Part shown: positions 8,976 through 18,329 of the stretch, piece after piece
Numbering within the stretch: the stretch's first letter is position 1
Layout of the letters: each line of letters starts with the position of its first letter
Assembly: GCF_900130045.1 (NCBI RefSeq)
Contig: NZ_FQXT01000002.1
Coordinates: 558,001-622,000, forward strand
Length of the DNA: 64,000 bases
Source: Leeuwenhoekiella palythoae
GTDB taxonomy: Bacteria > Bacteroidota > Bacteroidia > Flavobacteriales > Flavobacteriaceae
Direction: 5' to 3'
Made by a program: the position numbers and the translations under genes
The notes under the pieces: generated by a model
Told to the model about the DNA's origin: nothing
The model's database searches: none
Seen by the model: the letters and a program-made list of their open reading frames with translations, nothing else

Positions 8976-9815
8976 CTAAGGTTTTAAGTCTATCAAAACG
9001 TAAACAGGTAAGTGATCAGATGGATAATGTAAATCTTTAGAATCGCTTAAGGTTGCGTGTTTTAACACTTTGCTGTTGTTGCTTTTTGCCTGAAAAATAT
9101 AATCGATTCTTCGGGTTACGGGCTCAGTGAATTTGAAGCCATTAAAAGTTCCTTTTGGGCCAAAGGCACCATTTGGCGCTAAATCGTGCGTGTCGTCAAG
9201 TTCGGTTTTTAGCACAGCAATAGGTGCGCTGTCAGGTTCCAGATTTAGATCGCCGCTTACAAAAGCTGGTAGATTTTTAGGATTCAATTCTTTGATTTTT
9301 GCTAAGATCAAAGCTGAAGCATTTTTGCGCGCTTCAATACCTACGTGATCAAAATGGGTGTTGAATACATAGAATTTTTCATTTGATTTTTTGTCTTTAA
9401 ACAACGCATAGGTACAAATACGCGGAAGCGCCGCATCCCAACCGGTAGAGATTTTTTCCGGAGTTTCAGAAAGCCAAAAGGTATCGTCTTCTAAGACTTT
9501 AAGTCGGTCTGCGTTATAAAATATAGCCGAAAATTCCCCTTTATTTTTTCCCTCCCGACCTACACCTATATGCTTGTAGCCGGTAAGATGCTTGCCTAAA
9601 TAATCCATTTGCTCAGGCAGTGCCTCTTGCACACCCATCACATCCGGCGCATAGAACAACACTTGACTGGTAAGATATTCTTTGCGCTTGCTCCAGGCGT
9701 CTGCTCCGTCAGATTCAGTTGACATTCTAATATTATAAGTCATTAAGCTTACCTCTTGTGCGCTGAGTAGGTTGAGGCAAAAGAAGAGACCCAAGCCTGC
9801 AAGGAGTGATTTCAT
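8976..9815 (-). CDS. endonuclease/exonuclease/phosphatase family protein
   Basis: 279 aa with a signal peptide (1-19, NLLSAQ). Family signatures in order: MTYNIRM near residue 28 (Asn), GVQEALPEQ (Glu metal ligand), FNTHFDHVG, GDLNLEP (Asp/Asn) and SDHLPV near the C-terminus (Asp/His). This is the metal-dependent EEP hydrolase fold, secreted, so the substrate may be a phosphodiester such as extracellular DNA, phosphoinositide or sphingomyelin-like lipid. It follows the PUL terminator and is probably a separate unit. Confidence 0.8.
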   Translation of the reverse strand: MKSLLAGLGLFFCLNLLSAQEVSLMTYNIRMSTESDGADAWSKRKEYLTSQVLFYAPDVMGVQEALPEQMDYLGKHLTGYKHIGVGREGKNKGEFSAIFYNADRLKVLEDDTFWLSETPEKISTGWDAALPRICTYALFKDKKSNEKFYVFNTHFDHVGIEARKNASALILAKIKELNPKNLPAFVSGDLNLEPDSAPIAVLKTELDDTHDLAPNGAFGPKGTFNGFKFTEPVTRRIDYIFQAKSNNSKVLKHATLSDSKDLHYPSDHLPVYVLIDLKP

Positions 9816-9852
9816 AGTCGAATGGATTTAAGCAATTAAAATTAAAACAAAA

Positions 9853-9874
9853 GCCCTCAATACATATCGAGGGC
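9853..9874 (-). terminator. intrinsic terminator at the end of the PUL operon
   Basis: Inverted repeat GCCCTC (9853-9858) and GAGGGC (9869-9874); on the minus strand it is followed by TTTTGTTTTAATTTT. It closes the susC-to-sulfatase operon 19 nt after the sulfatase stop. Confidence 0.75.
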
Positions 9875-9893
9875 GTGTTATTAGATCATTAAA

Positions 9894-11537
9894 CTACTGC
9901 ATCGGCGTGCCGCGCAGGCGCTCAAAGTTTTTATACTCACGCGCAACGCGTTCTGCCGGAGCTCGTTCAAATTCTTTTTCAGTAAGGCCATAAACCTCTT
10001 GAACAGAATCAAGCTTTTTGTGTAAGCTTTTGATCACATTTGCATACGCAGGATCATCAATTTTATTCTGAACTTCTTGCGGGTCACTTTCCAGATCATA
10101 GAATTCCCAAGTGTCGATATCATCATAAAAATGCATCAACTTATAGCGTTTGGTGCTCACTCCGTAGTGCTTTTTAACCATATGAAAGGCCGGGAAATCA
10201 TAATAATGATAATACAGCACCTCTCTAAAATCATCGGCTTCAACGTGTTGCTCCAATACAGGTCGCAAAGATTGTCCTTGCATGTCGGTAGCTAAGTTGT
10301 TACCCTCGGCATAATCGAGAAAGGTTTGGGCAAAATCTAAGTTTTGTACCAAAGCTTCGCTGTGACTTCCGGCTTTGATCGCTTTAGGATATTGAATCAA
10401 TAAAGGCGTACGATAAGATTCTTCATACATATACCGCTTATCAAAAAAGCCTTTTTCACCTAAATAAAACCCTTGATCAGATGTATAGACCACAATAGTA
10501 TTTTCGTCCAAATTATTTGCTTCCAGATAGTCCAAAATATTCCCCACGCCTTCATCAACCGCCGCAATCGTCGCCATATAATCGCGTAAATACCGCTGTC
10601 CTTTCCATTCGGCTAAAGCTTTGCTGTGCAAATCGGCTTTATGAAACGCATCATTTTTCGGCTGATAAGCTTTATCCCAAGCTGCGCGTTGCTCCGGAGT
10701 CATGCGTTCAAAATCGGTTGTCCAGGGATTGTGTGCCAACTCAGGACTTCCAAGTTTCTTGGTCATTTTTAGATCGTGGCCTTCATACATATCCTTATAA
10801 ATCGTCTGTAGTTGCTCCTTAGAAGCCTTTGAGCCTTCGTGATCTGTAAAATAAGTTTCCGGTAACGGAAAGTTTATCGAGTCGTATTTATTGGCATAAC
10901 GCAGCGCCGGCATCCAGTTTCTGTGCGGTGCTTTGTGGTGCACCATCATAAAAAAGGGCTTTGTAGTATCACGCTGTTGATCAAGCCAAGTAATCGCATC
11001 TTCTGTGATAATATCGGTGGCGTACCCTTCAATCTGCGTAGTATCGCCAGCTTCAATAAAATTGGGATTATAATAATTTCCTTGGTCTTGAATGATCTTC
11101 CAATGATCAAATCCTTGTGGATATCCGTGTAAATGCCATTTTCCTAAAATGGCGGTAGTGTAGCCTAATTCTTGAAGCTTTTTAGGCAGTGTAGGCTGGT
11201 CGCCATCAAAACGATCTCCATTTTGTCTAAACCCATTGATGTGGCTGTGTTTTCCGGTAAGAATCACCGCGCGACTTGGCCCACAGATGGAATTGGTAAC
11301 ATAAGCGCGATTCATACGCATTCCGTTTTGAGCGATACGATCAATATTAGGAGTGGGAGCCAATTGGCTCACGGGATGCCCGTAGGCACTTATTGCCTGA
11401 AACGCGTGGTCGTCAGACATGATAAAAATGATGTTGGGTTTTTCGGATTTTGCTTCGGCGACTTCGGTTTTTTTCGTTTCGGTTTTACAAGAATATAATG
11501 CCGAAATTATAAGGAGTAAAGAAAGAAGCTTTTTCAT
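9894..11537 (-). CDS. arylsulfatase-type sulfatase lipoprotein
   Basis: 547 aa from ATG at 11537, 4 nt after the stop of the upstream hydrolase gene; a TTG at 11555 would overlap it and is not needed. Lipoprotein signal MKKLLSLLLIISALYSC with Cys17. PF00884 sulfatase: metal-site SDDH at 41-44, formylglycine motif CGPSR with Cys85, GKWH, and DQGFYLGEKGFFDKR near residue 355. Cys-type maturation needs an anaerobic or aerobic FGE/anSME made elsewhere. As the last gene of the PUL it suggests a sulfated (or similarly esterified) glycan. Sulfatase subfamily not determined. Confidence 0.88.
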   Translation of the reverse strand: MKKLLSLLLIISALYSCKTETKKTEVAEAKSEKPNIIFIMSDDHAFQAISAYGHPVSQLAPTPNIDRIAQNGMRMNRAYVTNSICGPSRAVILTGKHSHINGFRQNGDRFDGDQPTLPKKLQELGYTTAILGKWHLHGYPQGFDHWKIIQDQGNYYNPNFIEAGDTTQIEGYATDIITEDAITWLDQQRDTTKPFFMMVHHKAPHRNWMPALRYANKYDSINFPLPETYFTDHEGSKASKEQLQTIYKDMYEGHDLKMTKKLGSPELAHNPWTTDFERMTPEQRAAWDKAYQPKNDAFHKADLHSKALAEWKGQRYLRDYMATIAAVDEGVGNILDYLEANNLDENTIVVYTSDQGFYLGEKGFFDKRYMYEESYRTPLLIQYPKAIKAGSHSEALVQNLDFAQTFLDYAEGNNLATDMQGQSLRPVLEQHVEADDFREVLYYHYYDFPAFHMVKKHYGVSTKRYKLMHFYDDIDTWEFYDLESDPQEVQNKIDDPAYANVIKSLHKKLDSVQEVYGLTEKEFERAPAERVAREYKNFERLRGTPMQ

Positions 11538-11541
11538 AAAA

Positions 11542-12447
11542 TTATTTTTTTTCAACCTGCTCTTCGTGCTGAATCAATTGATTTTCATTGACCACCGCAT
11601 TGATGAATGTCGCGATCTCATTTACAAAAGTATAACCCAAATTTGCCCAGTCGTGATTACCTTGAGATGCGGTCAGCAAAGTGTAGGAGGTATCCAGATC
11701 TTTTAATCGAGCTGCTATAAAAGCATCTCCGTCCAGCGGAAGAAATCCGGGAGTATCCGGTGCGCAAAAGTGATGCGGCTGACTGTTATATGGCACCAAA
11801 TTGTCAGCATCTCCGTGAATGAAAAATCCGGGTACGGCATTATCTTTGGTTATGTAACGTACATCTACTACCGCTCCCGCAAGAGAAACCACAGCTGCGA
11901 TTTTAGGATAGTCGCCTAGATATTTAAAATCCGGGTGATTGGCCATATAAGCCGTATTCAAAACTCCTTCTGCACCAGCGCTGCTGCCTGCAAGAATGAT
12001 CTTTTCAGCATCAAAATGGAATTCAGCATTCGACTTTAAATAGTCGATCGCTTTCAGAATATCTGAAGTGGTTTGCTTAAAGGTGTCCATTTTCTCTGAA
12101 GCAGGACACGCACATCCAAAGCCGGTAGGCTTTCCTTTTCGGGTAAGATTATAGCTTATGGAAGCCACCGCATAACCTTTAGCAGCTAGTGCTTGAGAAA
12201 ATTTGACCTCCATTGGGTTATCGCGTTTACCGCCGCTAAAACCACCACCATGAACCAGAATAACTAAAGGTCGGTCGCTGTCGTTCTCCGCTTGTTTTGC
12301 GGTATAAAAATCCAGTTTCAGCGTGTCGCTGTAGGTGTGTGTAGATTTAACCAGATCGGCATATACTTGTCCGACAAATTTTTCCTGTGCTTGCGCAACA
12401 AGAGTGATAAAAAGGAAAACAAAAAGAATGCTGATCTGGCGTTTCAT
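11542..12447 (-). CDS. alpha/beta hydrolase, acetyl/feruloyl esterase-like
   Basis: 301 aa with signal peptide 1-20 (LVAQA). Oxyanion-hole motif HGGGFSGG (66-73), nucleophile elbow GSSAG with Ser156, later Asp in HGDADNLVPY and His in QGNHDW. This matches the BD-FAE/carboxylesterase-like branch. A Cys cluster GFGCACP at 109-115 is unusual and could form a disulfide. Sits 12 nt after GH3 and 4 nt before the sulfatase. Likely removes acyl decorations from the glycan or oligosaccharides in the periplasm. Confidence 0.8.
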   Translation of the reverse strand: MKRQISILFVFLFITLVAQAQEKFVGQVYADLVKSTHTYSDTLKLDFYTAKQAENDSDRPLVILVHGGGFSGGKRDNPMEVKFSQALAAKGYAVASISYNLTRKGKPTGFGCACPASEKMDTFKQTTSDILKAIDYLKSNAEFHFDAEKIILAGSSAGAEGVLNTAYMANHPDFKYLGDYPKIAAVVSLAGAVVDVRYITKDNAVPGFFIHGDADNLVPYNSQPHHFCAPDTPGFLPLDGDAFIAARLKDLDTSYTLLTASQGNHDWANLGYTFVNEIATFINAVVNENQLIQHEEQVEKK

Positions 12448-12459
12448 CTGGCTAAAAAA

Positions 12460-14736
12460 TTAGTTTAACGTAAAGGTTTCTTTAAGTGCGGCATTACTGT
12501 CTCCGCCTACAAAAACTTCAAATTCTCCCGGTTCTGAAATGAATTCGAGCGAACCGTTATAGAATTTTAAGTCTTCTGCTTTTAAAGTTAGGGTAACGGT
12601 TTTGGTCTCGCCTTTCTTTATAAATACTTTATGAAATCCTTTTAATGTGCGCATAGGTGGCGTAATGCTACGTACTACATCGTGAAGATAAAGCTGTACT
12701 ACTTCTTCACCGTCATAAGCTCCGGTGTTGGTTACATCAACCATCACAGTAACGTCTTCATTTTGCCCGATGCTTTTTGAGCTCAATTTTAAATTGCTAT
12801 ACTCAAAAGTGGTGTAGCTTAATCCGTAACCAAAAGCAAGCGCAGGAGCGTTAACAGCATCAAGATACTGTGACTTGAATTTTTGAAATTCAGTAGATGG
12901 AGCAGGACGTCCGGTGGTTTTCATGCTGTGATAAACCGGAATCTGACCTACATTTTGCGGCCAGCTGGCTGTTAATTTTCCCGATGGATTATGGTCTCCA
13001 AAAAGTACATCGGCAACGGCATTACCCGCTTCAATTCCTGGATGCCAAACCTGTAAAATACTTACCGGAAGCGCTAATTCTTCAGTGATGTCTAGCGGTC
13101 TTCCACTCATTAAAACGAGAACTACAGGCTTGCCTGTTTTTACTAATTCTTGAATTAAGGTTTTTTGACTTTCGGGAATAGTGATGTCGGTACGGCTTGA
13201 AGATTCACCGCTCATTTCTGAAGCTTCACCCACAACGGCTACAACCACATCTGCAGTTTTAGCATTTGCAAGAGCTTCGGCAAGTAGTGCTTCAGGAGTT
13301 GCTTCTGAAATTTCAATACGCGGACCAAATACATTTATTTTTTTCGCGAAAGCGGAATCATTAGAAATATTAGCACCTTTTGCGTAGCTGATTTCAGCAT
13401 TAGGAGCTACATTTTTTAAACCTTCAAGAATAGGTGTTGAAAGCTGTGGATCACCCGTAGGGGCCCAAGTTCCTAACATATTGTTTTTATTGTTAGCCAA
13501 AGGACCAACCAAAGCGATCTTAGCCGTTTTGGCCAGTGGAAGCGTTTTATTTTCATTCTTTAACAACACAAAAGATTTGCGGGCTGCTTCACGCGCTACT
13601 TCTTTATTTGCAGCAGTTAAAATGTCGCGTTCTGGACGCTTACTGTCTGAATATTTATAAGGGTCCTCAAAAAGACCGAGTTTGTATTTTGCTTCCAAAA
13701 TACGACGGCATGCGTTTGTGATGGTTGCTTCAGAAACTTTACCTTCGTCCACAGATTTTTTAAGTGTGGTAAGGAAACCTTCGCCCACCATATCCATATC
13801 TAAACCGGCATTGATAGAAAGCGCAGAAACAGCTTGTAAATCACCCAAACCGTGAGCGATCATTTCATTTACAGAGGTGTAATCTGAAACTACAAAACCC
13901 TCAAAGCCCCATTGCTCGCGAAGCAAATCAGTCAATAACCATTTGTTTCCACTTGCAGGAACGCCGTCTACGTCGTTAAACGAACTCATCACACTTTCAG
14001 CGCCGGCATCTATCGCGGCTTTGTACGGCGGCAAGTATTCGTTAAACATTTTTACACGGCTCATATCGGTGGTGTTGTAATCGCGACCACCTTCAGAAGC
14101 ACCGTAAAGGGCAAAGTGTTTTACGGTAGAGATCATCGTGTTTTCTTCGGTAAGATCTTGTTGCTGATAACCGGTAACCATTGCTTTTGCGATCGCCGAA
14201 CCTAAATAAGGATCTTCACCGGCACCTTCAGAAATACGTCCCCAACGAGGGTCGCGCGCAATGTCAACCATAGGAGAGAAGTTCCAGTTGATCCCGTCTG
14301 CAGTGGCTTCTTTTGCAGCGATCTGTGCGGTTTTTTCGATCAATTCCATATCCCAGCTGCTGGATAATCCTAACGGAATAGGAAAAGTGGTTTTGTACCC
14401 GTGAATGATATCAGAACCAATTAAAAGCGGAATTCCCAATCGGGTGTTTTTTACAGCGATCTCTTGCGCCTGACGAATTTTATCAGGGCCGGTCACACCG
14501 AATAAGCCACCTACATTTCCGGCTTTTATTTTTTCTTCCACATTCTTACTTACTACAGATCCGGTTGCGACACCGCCACCGGGCGTAAGCAAGTTAAGCT
14601 GACCTATTTTTTCTTCTAAGGTCATTTTTTTAAGCAAGGCTTCAACCTCAGGAATGTGTTGTGCTTCCTGAGCGAAGGTTTGCATTCCGATAAGAATAAC
14701 GGCAGCAAGAATGAGTTTTGAGAGTCTATTTTTCAT
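12460..14736 (-). CDS. bglX: GH3 beta-glucosidase
   Basis: 758 aa, the usual length of BglX-type GH3 enzymes. Signal peptide 1-22. GH3 N-terminal barrel with KHFALYG (206-212) and the nucleophile Asp285 in VVSDYTS; C-terminal alpha/beta sandwich at about 385-610 (AKIALVGPLANN, VAVVGEASEMSGES); fibronectin III-like domain at the end (VDVTNTGAYDGEEVVQLY). It would cleave glucose from the non-reducing end of beta-gluco-oligosaccharides. In this locus the likely substrate is beta-1,2-gluco-oligosaccharides, by context only; beta-1,3 or beta-1,4 activity cannot be excluded. Confidence 0.9.
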   Translation of the reverse strand: MKNRLSKLILAAVILIGMQTFAQEAQHIPEVEALLKKMTLEEKIGQLNLLTPGGGVATGSVVSKNVEEKIKAGNVGGLFGVTGPDKIRQAQEIAVKNTRLGIPLLIGSDIIHGYKTTFPIPLGLSSSWDMELIEKTAQIAAKEATADGINWNFSPMVDIARDPRWGRISEGAGEDPYLGSAIAKAMVTGYQQQDLTEENTMISTVKHFALYGASEGGRDYNTTDMSRVKMFNEYLPPYKAAIDAGAESVMSSFNDVDGVPASGNKWLLTDLLREQWGFEGFVVSDYTSVNEMIAHGLGDLQAVSALSINAGLDMDMVGEGFLTTLKKSVDEGKVSEATITNACRRILEAKYKLGLFEDPYKYSDSKRPERDILTAANKEVAREAARKSFVLLKNENKTLPLAKTAKIALVGPLANNKNNMLGTWAPTGDPQLSTPILEGLKNVAPNAEISYAKGANISNDSAFAKKINVFGPRIEISEATPEALLAEALANAKTADVVVAVVGEASEMSGESSSRTDITIPESQKTLIQELVKTGKPVVLVLMSGRPLDITEELALPVSILQVWHPGIEAGNAVADVLFGDHNPSGKLTASWPQNVGQIPVYHSMKTTGRPAPSTEFQKFKSQYLDAVNAPALAFGYGLSYTTFEYSNLKLSSKSIGQNEDVTVMVDVTNTGAYDGEEVVQLYLHDVVRSITPPMRTLKGFHKVFIKKGETKTVTLTLKAEDLKFYNGSLEFISEPGEFEVFVGGDSNAALKETFTLN

Positions 14737-14766
14737 TAGGGTTGCAATTTTGTCTTTGTGTGTATT

Positions 14767-15543
14767 TTAGTTTTTAGTATGACTAAAAAGCCATTGGAGA
14801 AAGTCAGGTTCTTCAAAAGCAGGATCCCAACTGTTATGATTGGCGTGCTCATAAACCGTAACACGAGGTTTGGCACCAGCTTCAAGCATTGCGTTTGCTA
14901 TTTGTAAACTGTACGTGGGTTTTACCACATTATCATCGGCACCGTGAATCACCCAAAACGGGGTTTTCAAGGCGTAATTTTTTACAGGTTCTGTACTACC
15001 GGCACCGCAAATGGCGATCGCAGCAGCAAAGGTGTCGGGATGGCGTTGCACCATCTCGTAGGTTCCCATTCCGCCCATGGAAAGTCCGGCAATGTACACG
15101 CGAGAAGTGTCTACTTTTCCTTCTTCAATAAAAGAAGAGACGAGTTCGCCGGCCATTTTTAAATGCGGCGTAGGTTTTTGATCTGGGTGAAAGGTGATCC
15201 CAATAGGATAATTGCTGCGGTCAACATCAACATTGGCCCAGTATGAATCCTTAGGACACTGCGGAAAGATTACGATCGCCGGAAAAGCATTGCGCATTCC
15301 GGGATTTGCAAAAAGCGCAGAACCGTGTGTAAGCTGTGATTGGTTGTCTGACCCGCGCTCGCCCGCGCCGTGTAAGAACAAAACCAAAGGATATTTTTTT
15401 GTTTGATCGTAGTTTAAAGGATATTGAATGCGGTATTGCAAACTGTCTCCCTCACTATGATACACCGCTTGTTCAAAACTGTCTTGAGCTATTGCCAGCG
15501 TAGTAGTGAAAAGCAAAAAGAGTATAGAAAGTTGGATCTTCAT
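14767..15543 (-). CDS. alpha/beta hydrolase, PHB-depolymerase/CE1-like esterase
   Basis: 258 aa with signal peptide 1-19. FLHGAGERGSDNQ (oxyanion region, 57-69), nucleophile Ser155 in GLSMGG, Asp in HGADDNVV, His in EHANHNSWD. This compact predicted-esterase type is common in PULs and removes acyl groups. It starts 1 nt after the stop of the GH144-like lipoprotein, so the genes are tightly co-translated. Could also be annotated as prolyl oligopeptidase-family esterase; peptidase activity is unlikely without a propeller. Confidence 0.78.
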   Translation of the reverse strand: MKIQLSILFLLFTTTLAIAQDSFEQAVYHSEGDSLQYRIQYPLNYDQTKKYPLVLFLHGAGERGSDNQSQLTHGSALFANPGMRNAFPAIVIFPQCPKDSYWANVDVDRSNYPIGITFHPDQKPTPHLKMAGELVSSFIEEGKVDTSRVYIAGLSMGGMGTYEMVQRHPDTFAAAIAICGAGSTEPVKNYALKTPFWVIHGADDNVVKPTYSLQIANAMLEAGAKPRVTVYEHANHNSWDPAFEEPDFLQWLFSHTKN

Positions 15544-15544
15544 A

Positions 15545-16942
15545 TTATTGAGGTATGGTGTAGTTAAAATTGAGTTTTTCTAACCCCGCTTGTACGCTTT
15601 CATTCTGCATAAAAAGACGCCAAAGTAGGCCACTGCGGTAATTCTCAATCATCACGATAATTGGACCTTGGTCTATGGCGAGATAGGCTTCAGCTACGGC
15701 ATAATTTTGTTGCGGACTAAAAGCATCATAAAAGCCGGCAGGTCCTAATAGGATGTTTTCAAGATCATAAAAACTGCGTAAAGCTGCCATGGATTCTTGT
15801 GGCGTATACGGAAACGAACTTAATGCAGCAGTAGGTGAAATCACTCCGGTATCATCACCCGGACGATGCGCCTTGTAGCCTAAACTTCCGTCAGCATTTA
15901 AGGTGTAGCTTGCGGTTAATCCCCACAAATCTTGACCATAATCACGCCATCCTAAGGGATTTTGAACACAATAGGCGTAGTCACTTAATGCGTGATTAAC
16001 AGTTGCGGTCTCGTAATTCACATAAGCATCAGAAAGCCCAAACGGATTTAAACCCAAATAAGAATAATGTGCCCAAAAAAGTGGGCCACCGGTTTGTTCT
16101 GCTCCCGCGTGTTTTACTTCTAGCGGATACCCGTAGGCGTTTGCTGAAGATGCGATTCCTCCGTTTTGTGCCCAGCCTTGATTATAAACTTCAGGCTCAA
16201 TACTGAAATTTTCTGCGGCCGCGGCTAATACGTAGGTGATGAGCGTCTCGTTATAGCCTTGTAATTTTAGGTTGATCGCAAACTCATTATTGGGGCTCCA
16301 ATGCCAGTACAGCACATTTTCGCCTTGCGTAAACCAATCCCATTCTACTGCGGAAACCAGTTCAAAAGCTTGTGTAGCCAAGGCTTGTTCATCGCTAGAA
16401 CCGGATTTAAAATACTCACCCACGGTGATCAATCCTTGAGCAAGAAATGCAGTTTCAACTAAATCTGCCCCGTCATCTAAATCTGAAAACGGTATCACTT
16501 CTCCAGTACTTCCGTTGAGCCAATGTGGCCAAGCACCGTGAAAACGATCTGCGTTTTCCAGAAAATTTAGGAGCGTTGTAAGTCGGTTAAAACCTTCGGT
16601 TCTGGAGATAAAGCCGCGTTCTATTCCTACCAAGATTGCCATCATTCCAAAGCCGGTTCCGCCGGTGGTAACAATATTTTGATTCTGACTAGGATTAGCC
16701 GGAAGGTAACGCTCTCGCGCACCACCAGATTCCGCGTTAGCAAAATTCCAGAAATATTTAAAGGTTTCTTCTTGAGTGAGATCTAATAATTCGTCATCAG
16801 TCAACTCCGGTTCAGGTGTGGGATTTTCTCCACCATTTCCTTCCTCGGGCGTTTCCTCAGGAAGTTCAGCGACAGCATCGCCGCTGTCGCTGGAACACCC
16901 AAGTAGTGCTAGTGTTAGTGCTATGTAGATTGAATACTTAAT
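15545..16942 (-). CDS. PF10091/GH144-like beta-glucanase lipoprotein, ATT start
   Basis: 465 aa if translation begins at ATT (16942-16940). The frame contains a perfect lipoprotein signal read as KYSIYIALTLALLGCSS (Cys about residue 16), then an acidic Pro/Gly-rich linker, then the PF10091 domain. Between an in-frame TAA upstream and the lipobox there is no ATG, GTG or TTG; the first conventional start (TTG, 16804) would delete the signal. The ATT overlaps the stop of the upstream paralog (ATTAA). Conserved HGAWPHW and DLVETAF (Asp160, Glu163) and WHWSPNNEF match the paralog. PF10091 includes GH144 endo-beta-1,2-glucanases; the older label is glucoamylase-like. Activity inferred. Confidence 0.75.
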   Translation of the reverse strand: MKYSIYIALTLALLGCSSDSGDAVAELPEETPEEGNGGENPTPEPELTDDELLDLTQEETFKYFWNFANAESGGARERYLPANPSQNQNIVTTGGTGFGMMAILVGIERGFISRTEGFNRLTTLLNFLENADRFHGAWPHWLNGSTGEVIPFSDLDDGADLVETAFLAQGLITVGEYFKSGSSDEQALATQAFELVSAVEWDWFTQGENVLYWHWSPNNEFAINLKLQGYNETLITYVLAAAAENFSIEPEVYNQGWAQNGGIASSANAYGYPLEVKHAGAEQTGGPLFWAHYSYLGLNPFGLSDAYVNYETATVNHALSDYAYCVQNPLGWRDYGQDLWGLTASYTLNADGSLGYKAHRPGDDTGVISPTAALSSFPYTPQESMAALRSFYDLENILLGPAGFYDAFSPQQNYAVAEAYLAIDQGPIIVMIENYRSGLLWRLFMQNESVQAGLEKLNFNYTIPQ

Positions 16943-18311
16943 CTTCTTCGGTTTTTAAATAAGGGCTTGAAAAGCCTAATTTTTGAAGTCCGTTAAGGAC
17001 GTCTTCATTTTTCATAAACAGATCCCACAGTAATCCGCTTCGGTAGTTCTCGATCATTACAGGAATTGGTCCTTGATCAATGGCCAGATAGCGTGGTAAA
17101 TACCAATCTTCCTGAAGGCTAAACGCATCATAAGGACCGTAAGTTCCCACGAGAGAATCCAGATCAGTGTAGAGGTGTTCTAAAAAGGCCATGCTTTCTT
17201 TAGGGGTGTAAGGCATAGACGATAAAGCGGCAGTAGGAGAGATCACGCCAAGATCATTACCCGGGCGGTGACCGGCATAACCTTTCATAGAATAACTAGA
17301 CGTCATTCCCCAAAGGTCAGGACCGTAGCCTTTGAACTCCTTAGGATTATCTACGGCGTACTCATACTGAATTTTTGCGTGATTGACGTTCAGTTTCCAA
17401 TAGTCACCAAATTGATCGGTCAAGCCTTTTGGGTTAAGACCTAAGTAGCTGTAATGTGCCCAAAATAAAGGGCCTACCGGAGCGTCATCATTATGCTCAT
17501 AATGGTTGAGTATCGTGCGCATCCCATACATCGTGGTATCTTTTGCGATCTGACCATCAACAGCCCAGCCTTTTTCATAAACTTCTTTTGAAATAGGGTG
17601 GGTAGGAGAAGCGGCTGCGAGAACATACATTACCAAAGCTTCGTTATAACCACCCACGGGGAAGTTCATCTTCCAACCTACATTAGGCGACCAGTGCCAG
17701 TACAATACGTCTTCGCCTTGCGTATACCAATCCCATTCTACTTCTTCCCACATACGCTGAATTTGCGCTGCGAGTGCCTGCTCTTCTTCAAAACCATTTT
17801 TGTAATATTCGGCAACGGTGAGTAATCCTTGAACTAAAAATGCGGTTTCTACTAGATCTCCACCATCATCATTTTTACTGAAAGGTTTCACCTTACCGGT
17901 CGTGCCCTCTAGCCAATGTGGCCAGGCCCCGTGAAAACGGTCTGCTTTGTCTAAAAAATCAACCATTTTCTGAAGGCGTACAAAAGCCGAATCTTTTGCG
18001 ATAAAACCACGTTCTGCTCCGGCAACGATCGCCATCAAGCCAAAACCGGTTCCACCAATGGTGACCACGTTTTTATCATCAGATGGATAAATATCATCCA
18101 TATGAATACGCTCAGGTGCTAAGCCCGAATCTTTATTGGCACCATCCCAGAAATAATTAATGGTTTGCTTTTGAACTTCGTCAAGAAGTTGTTCTTCATC
18201 TATGGAAGTTTGGGAAGTGGTGGCAGCCACTTCCCGGTTTTCTTCCGTAGTATTTTGATCCTTGCAGGCAACAAAGGCTGCAAAAATCACTACAATTAAA
18301 ATAAAACGCAT
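16938..18311 (-). CDS. PF10091/GH144-like beta-glucanase lipoprotein
   Basis: 457 aa with lipoprotein signal MRFILIVVIFAAFVAC (Cys16) and an Asn/Glu/Thr-rich linker. (alpha/alpha)6-barrel type PF10091 domain: GGTGFGLMAI (86-95), RFHGAWPHW (125-133), DLVETAF with Asp152 and Glu155, YWHWSPNVGW, GHRPGNDLGVISPTAALSS, YDAFS and PVMIENYRSGLLW. Roughly half identical by eye to the next gene. Characterised GH144 enzymes of Bacteroidota act on beta-1,2-glucan as endo-glucanase or exo-sophorohydrolase. The pair probably splits these tasks. It starts 18 nt after susD. Confidence 0.82.
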   Translation of the reverse strand: MRFILIVVIFAAFVACKDQNTTEENREVAATTSQTSIDEEQLLDEVQKQTINYFWDGANKDSGLAPERIHMDDIYPSDDKNVVTIGGTGFGLMAIVAGAERGFIAKDSAFVRLQKMVDFLDKADRFHGAWPHWLEGTTGKVKPFSKNDDGGDLVETAFLVQGLLTVAEYYKNGFEEEQALAAQIQRMWEEVEWDWYTQGEDVLYWHWSPNVGWKMNFPVGGYNEALVMYVLAAASPTHPISKEVYEKGWAVDGQIAKDTTMYGMRTILNHYEHNDDAPVGPLFWAHYSYLGLNPKGLTDQFGDYWKLNVNHAKIQYEYAVDNPKEFKGYGPDLWGMTSSYSMKGYAGHRPGNDLGVISPTAALSSMPYTPKESMAFLEHLYTDLDSLVGTYGPYDAFSLQEDWYLPRYLAIDQGPIPVMIENYRSGLLWDLFMKNEDVLNGLQKLGFSSPYLKTEED

Positions 18312-18329
18312 AAAGCTTCTTTAATGTGT

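Noticed and set aside
15545-18311. True starch glucoamylases (the common automatic label)
   Set aside because: PF10091 is unrelated to GH15 glucoamylases, and the locus lacks alpha-glucan enzymes such as GH13 or GH97.
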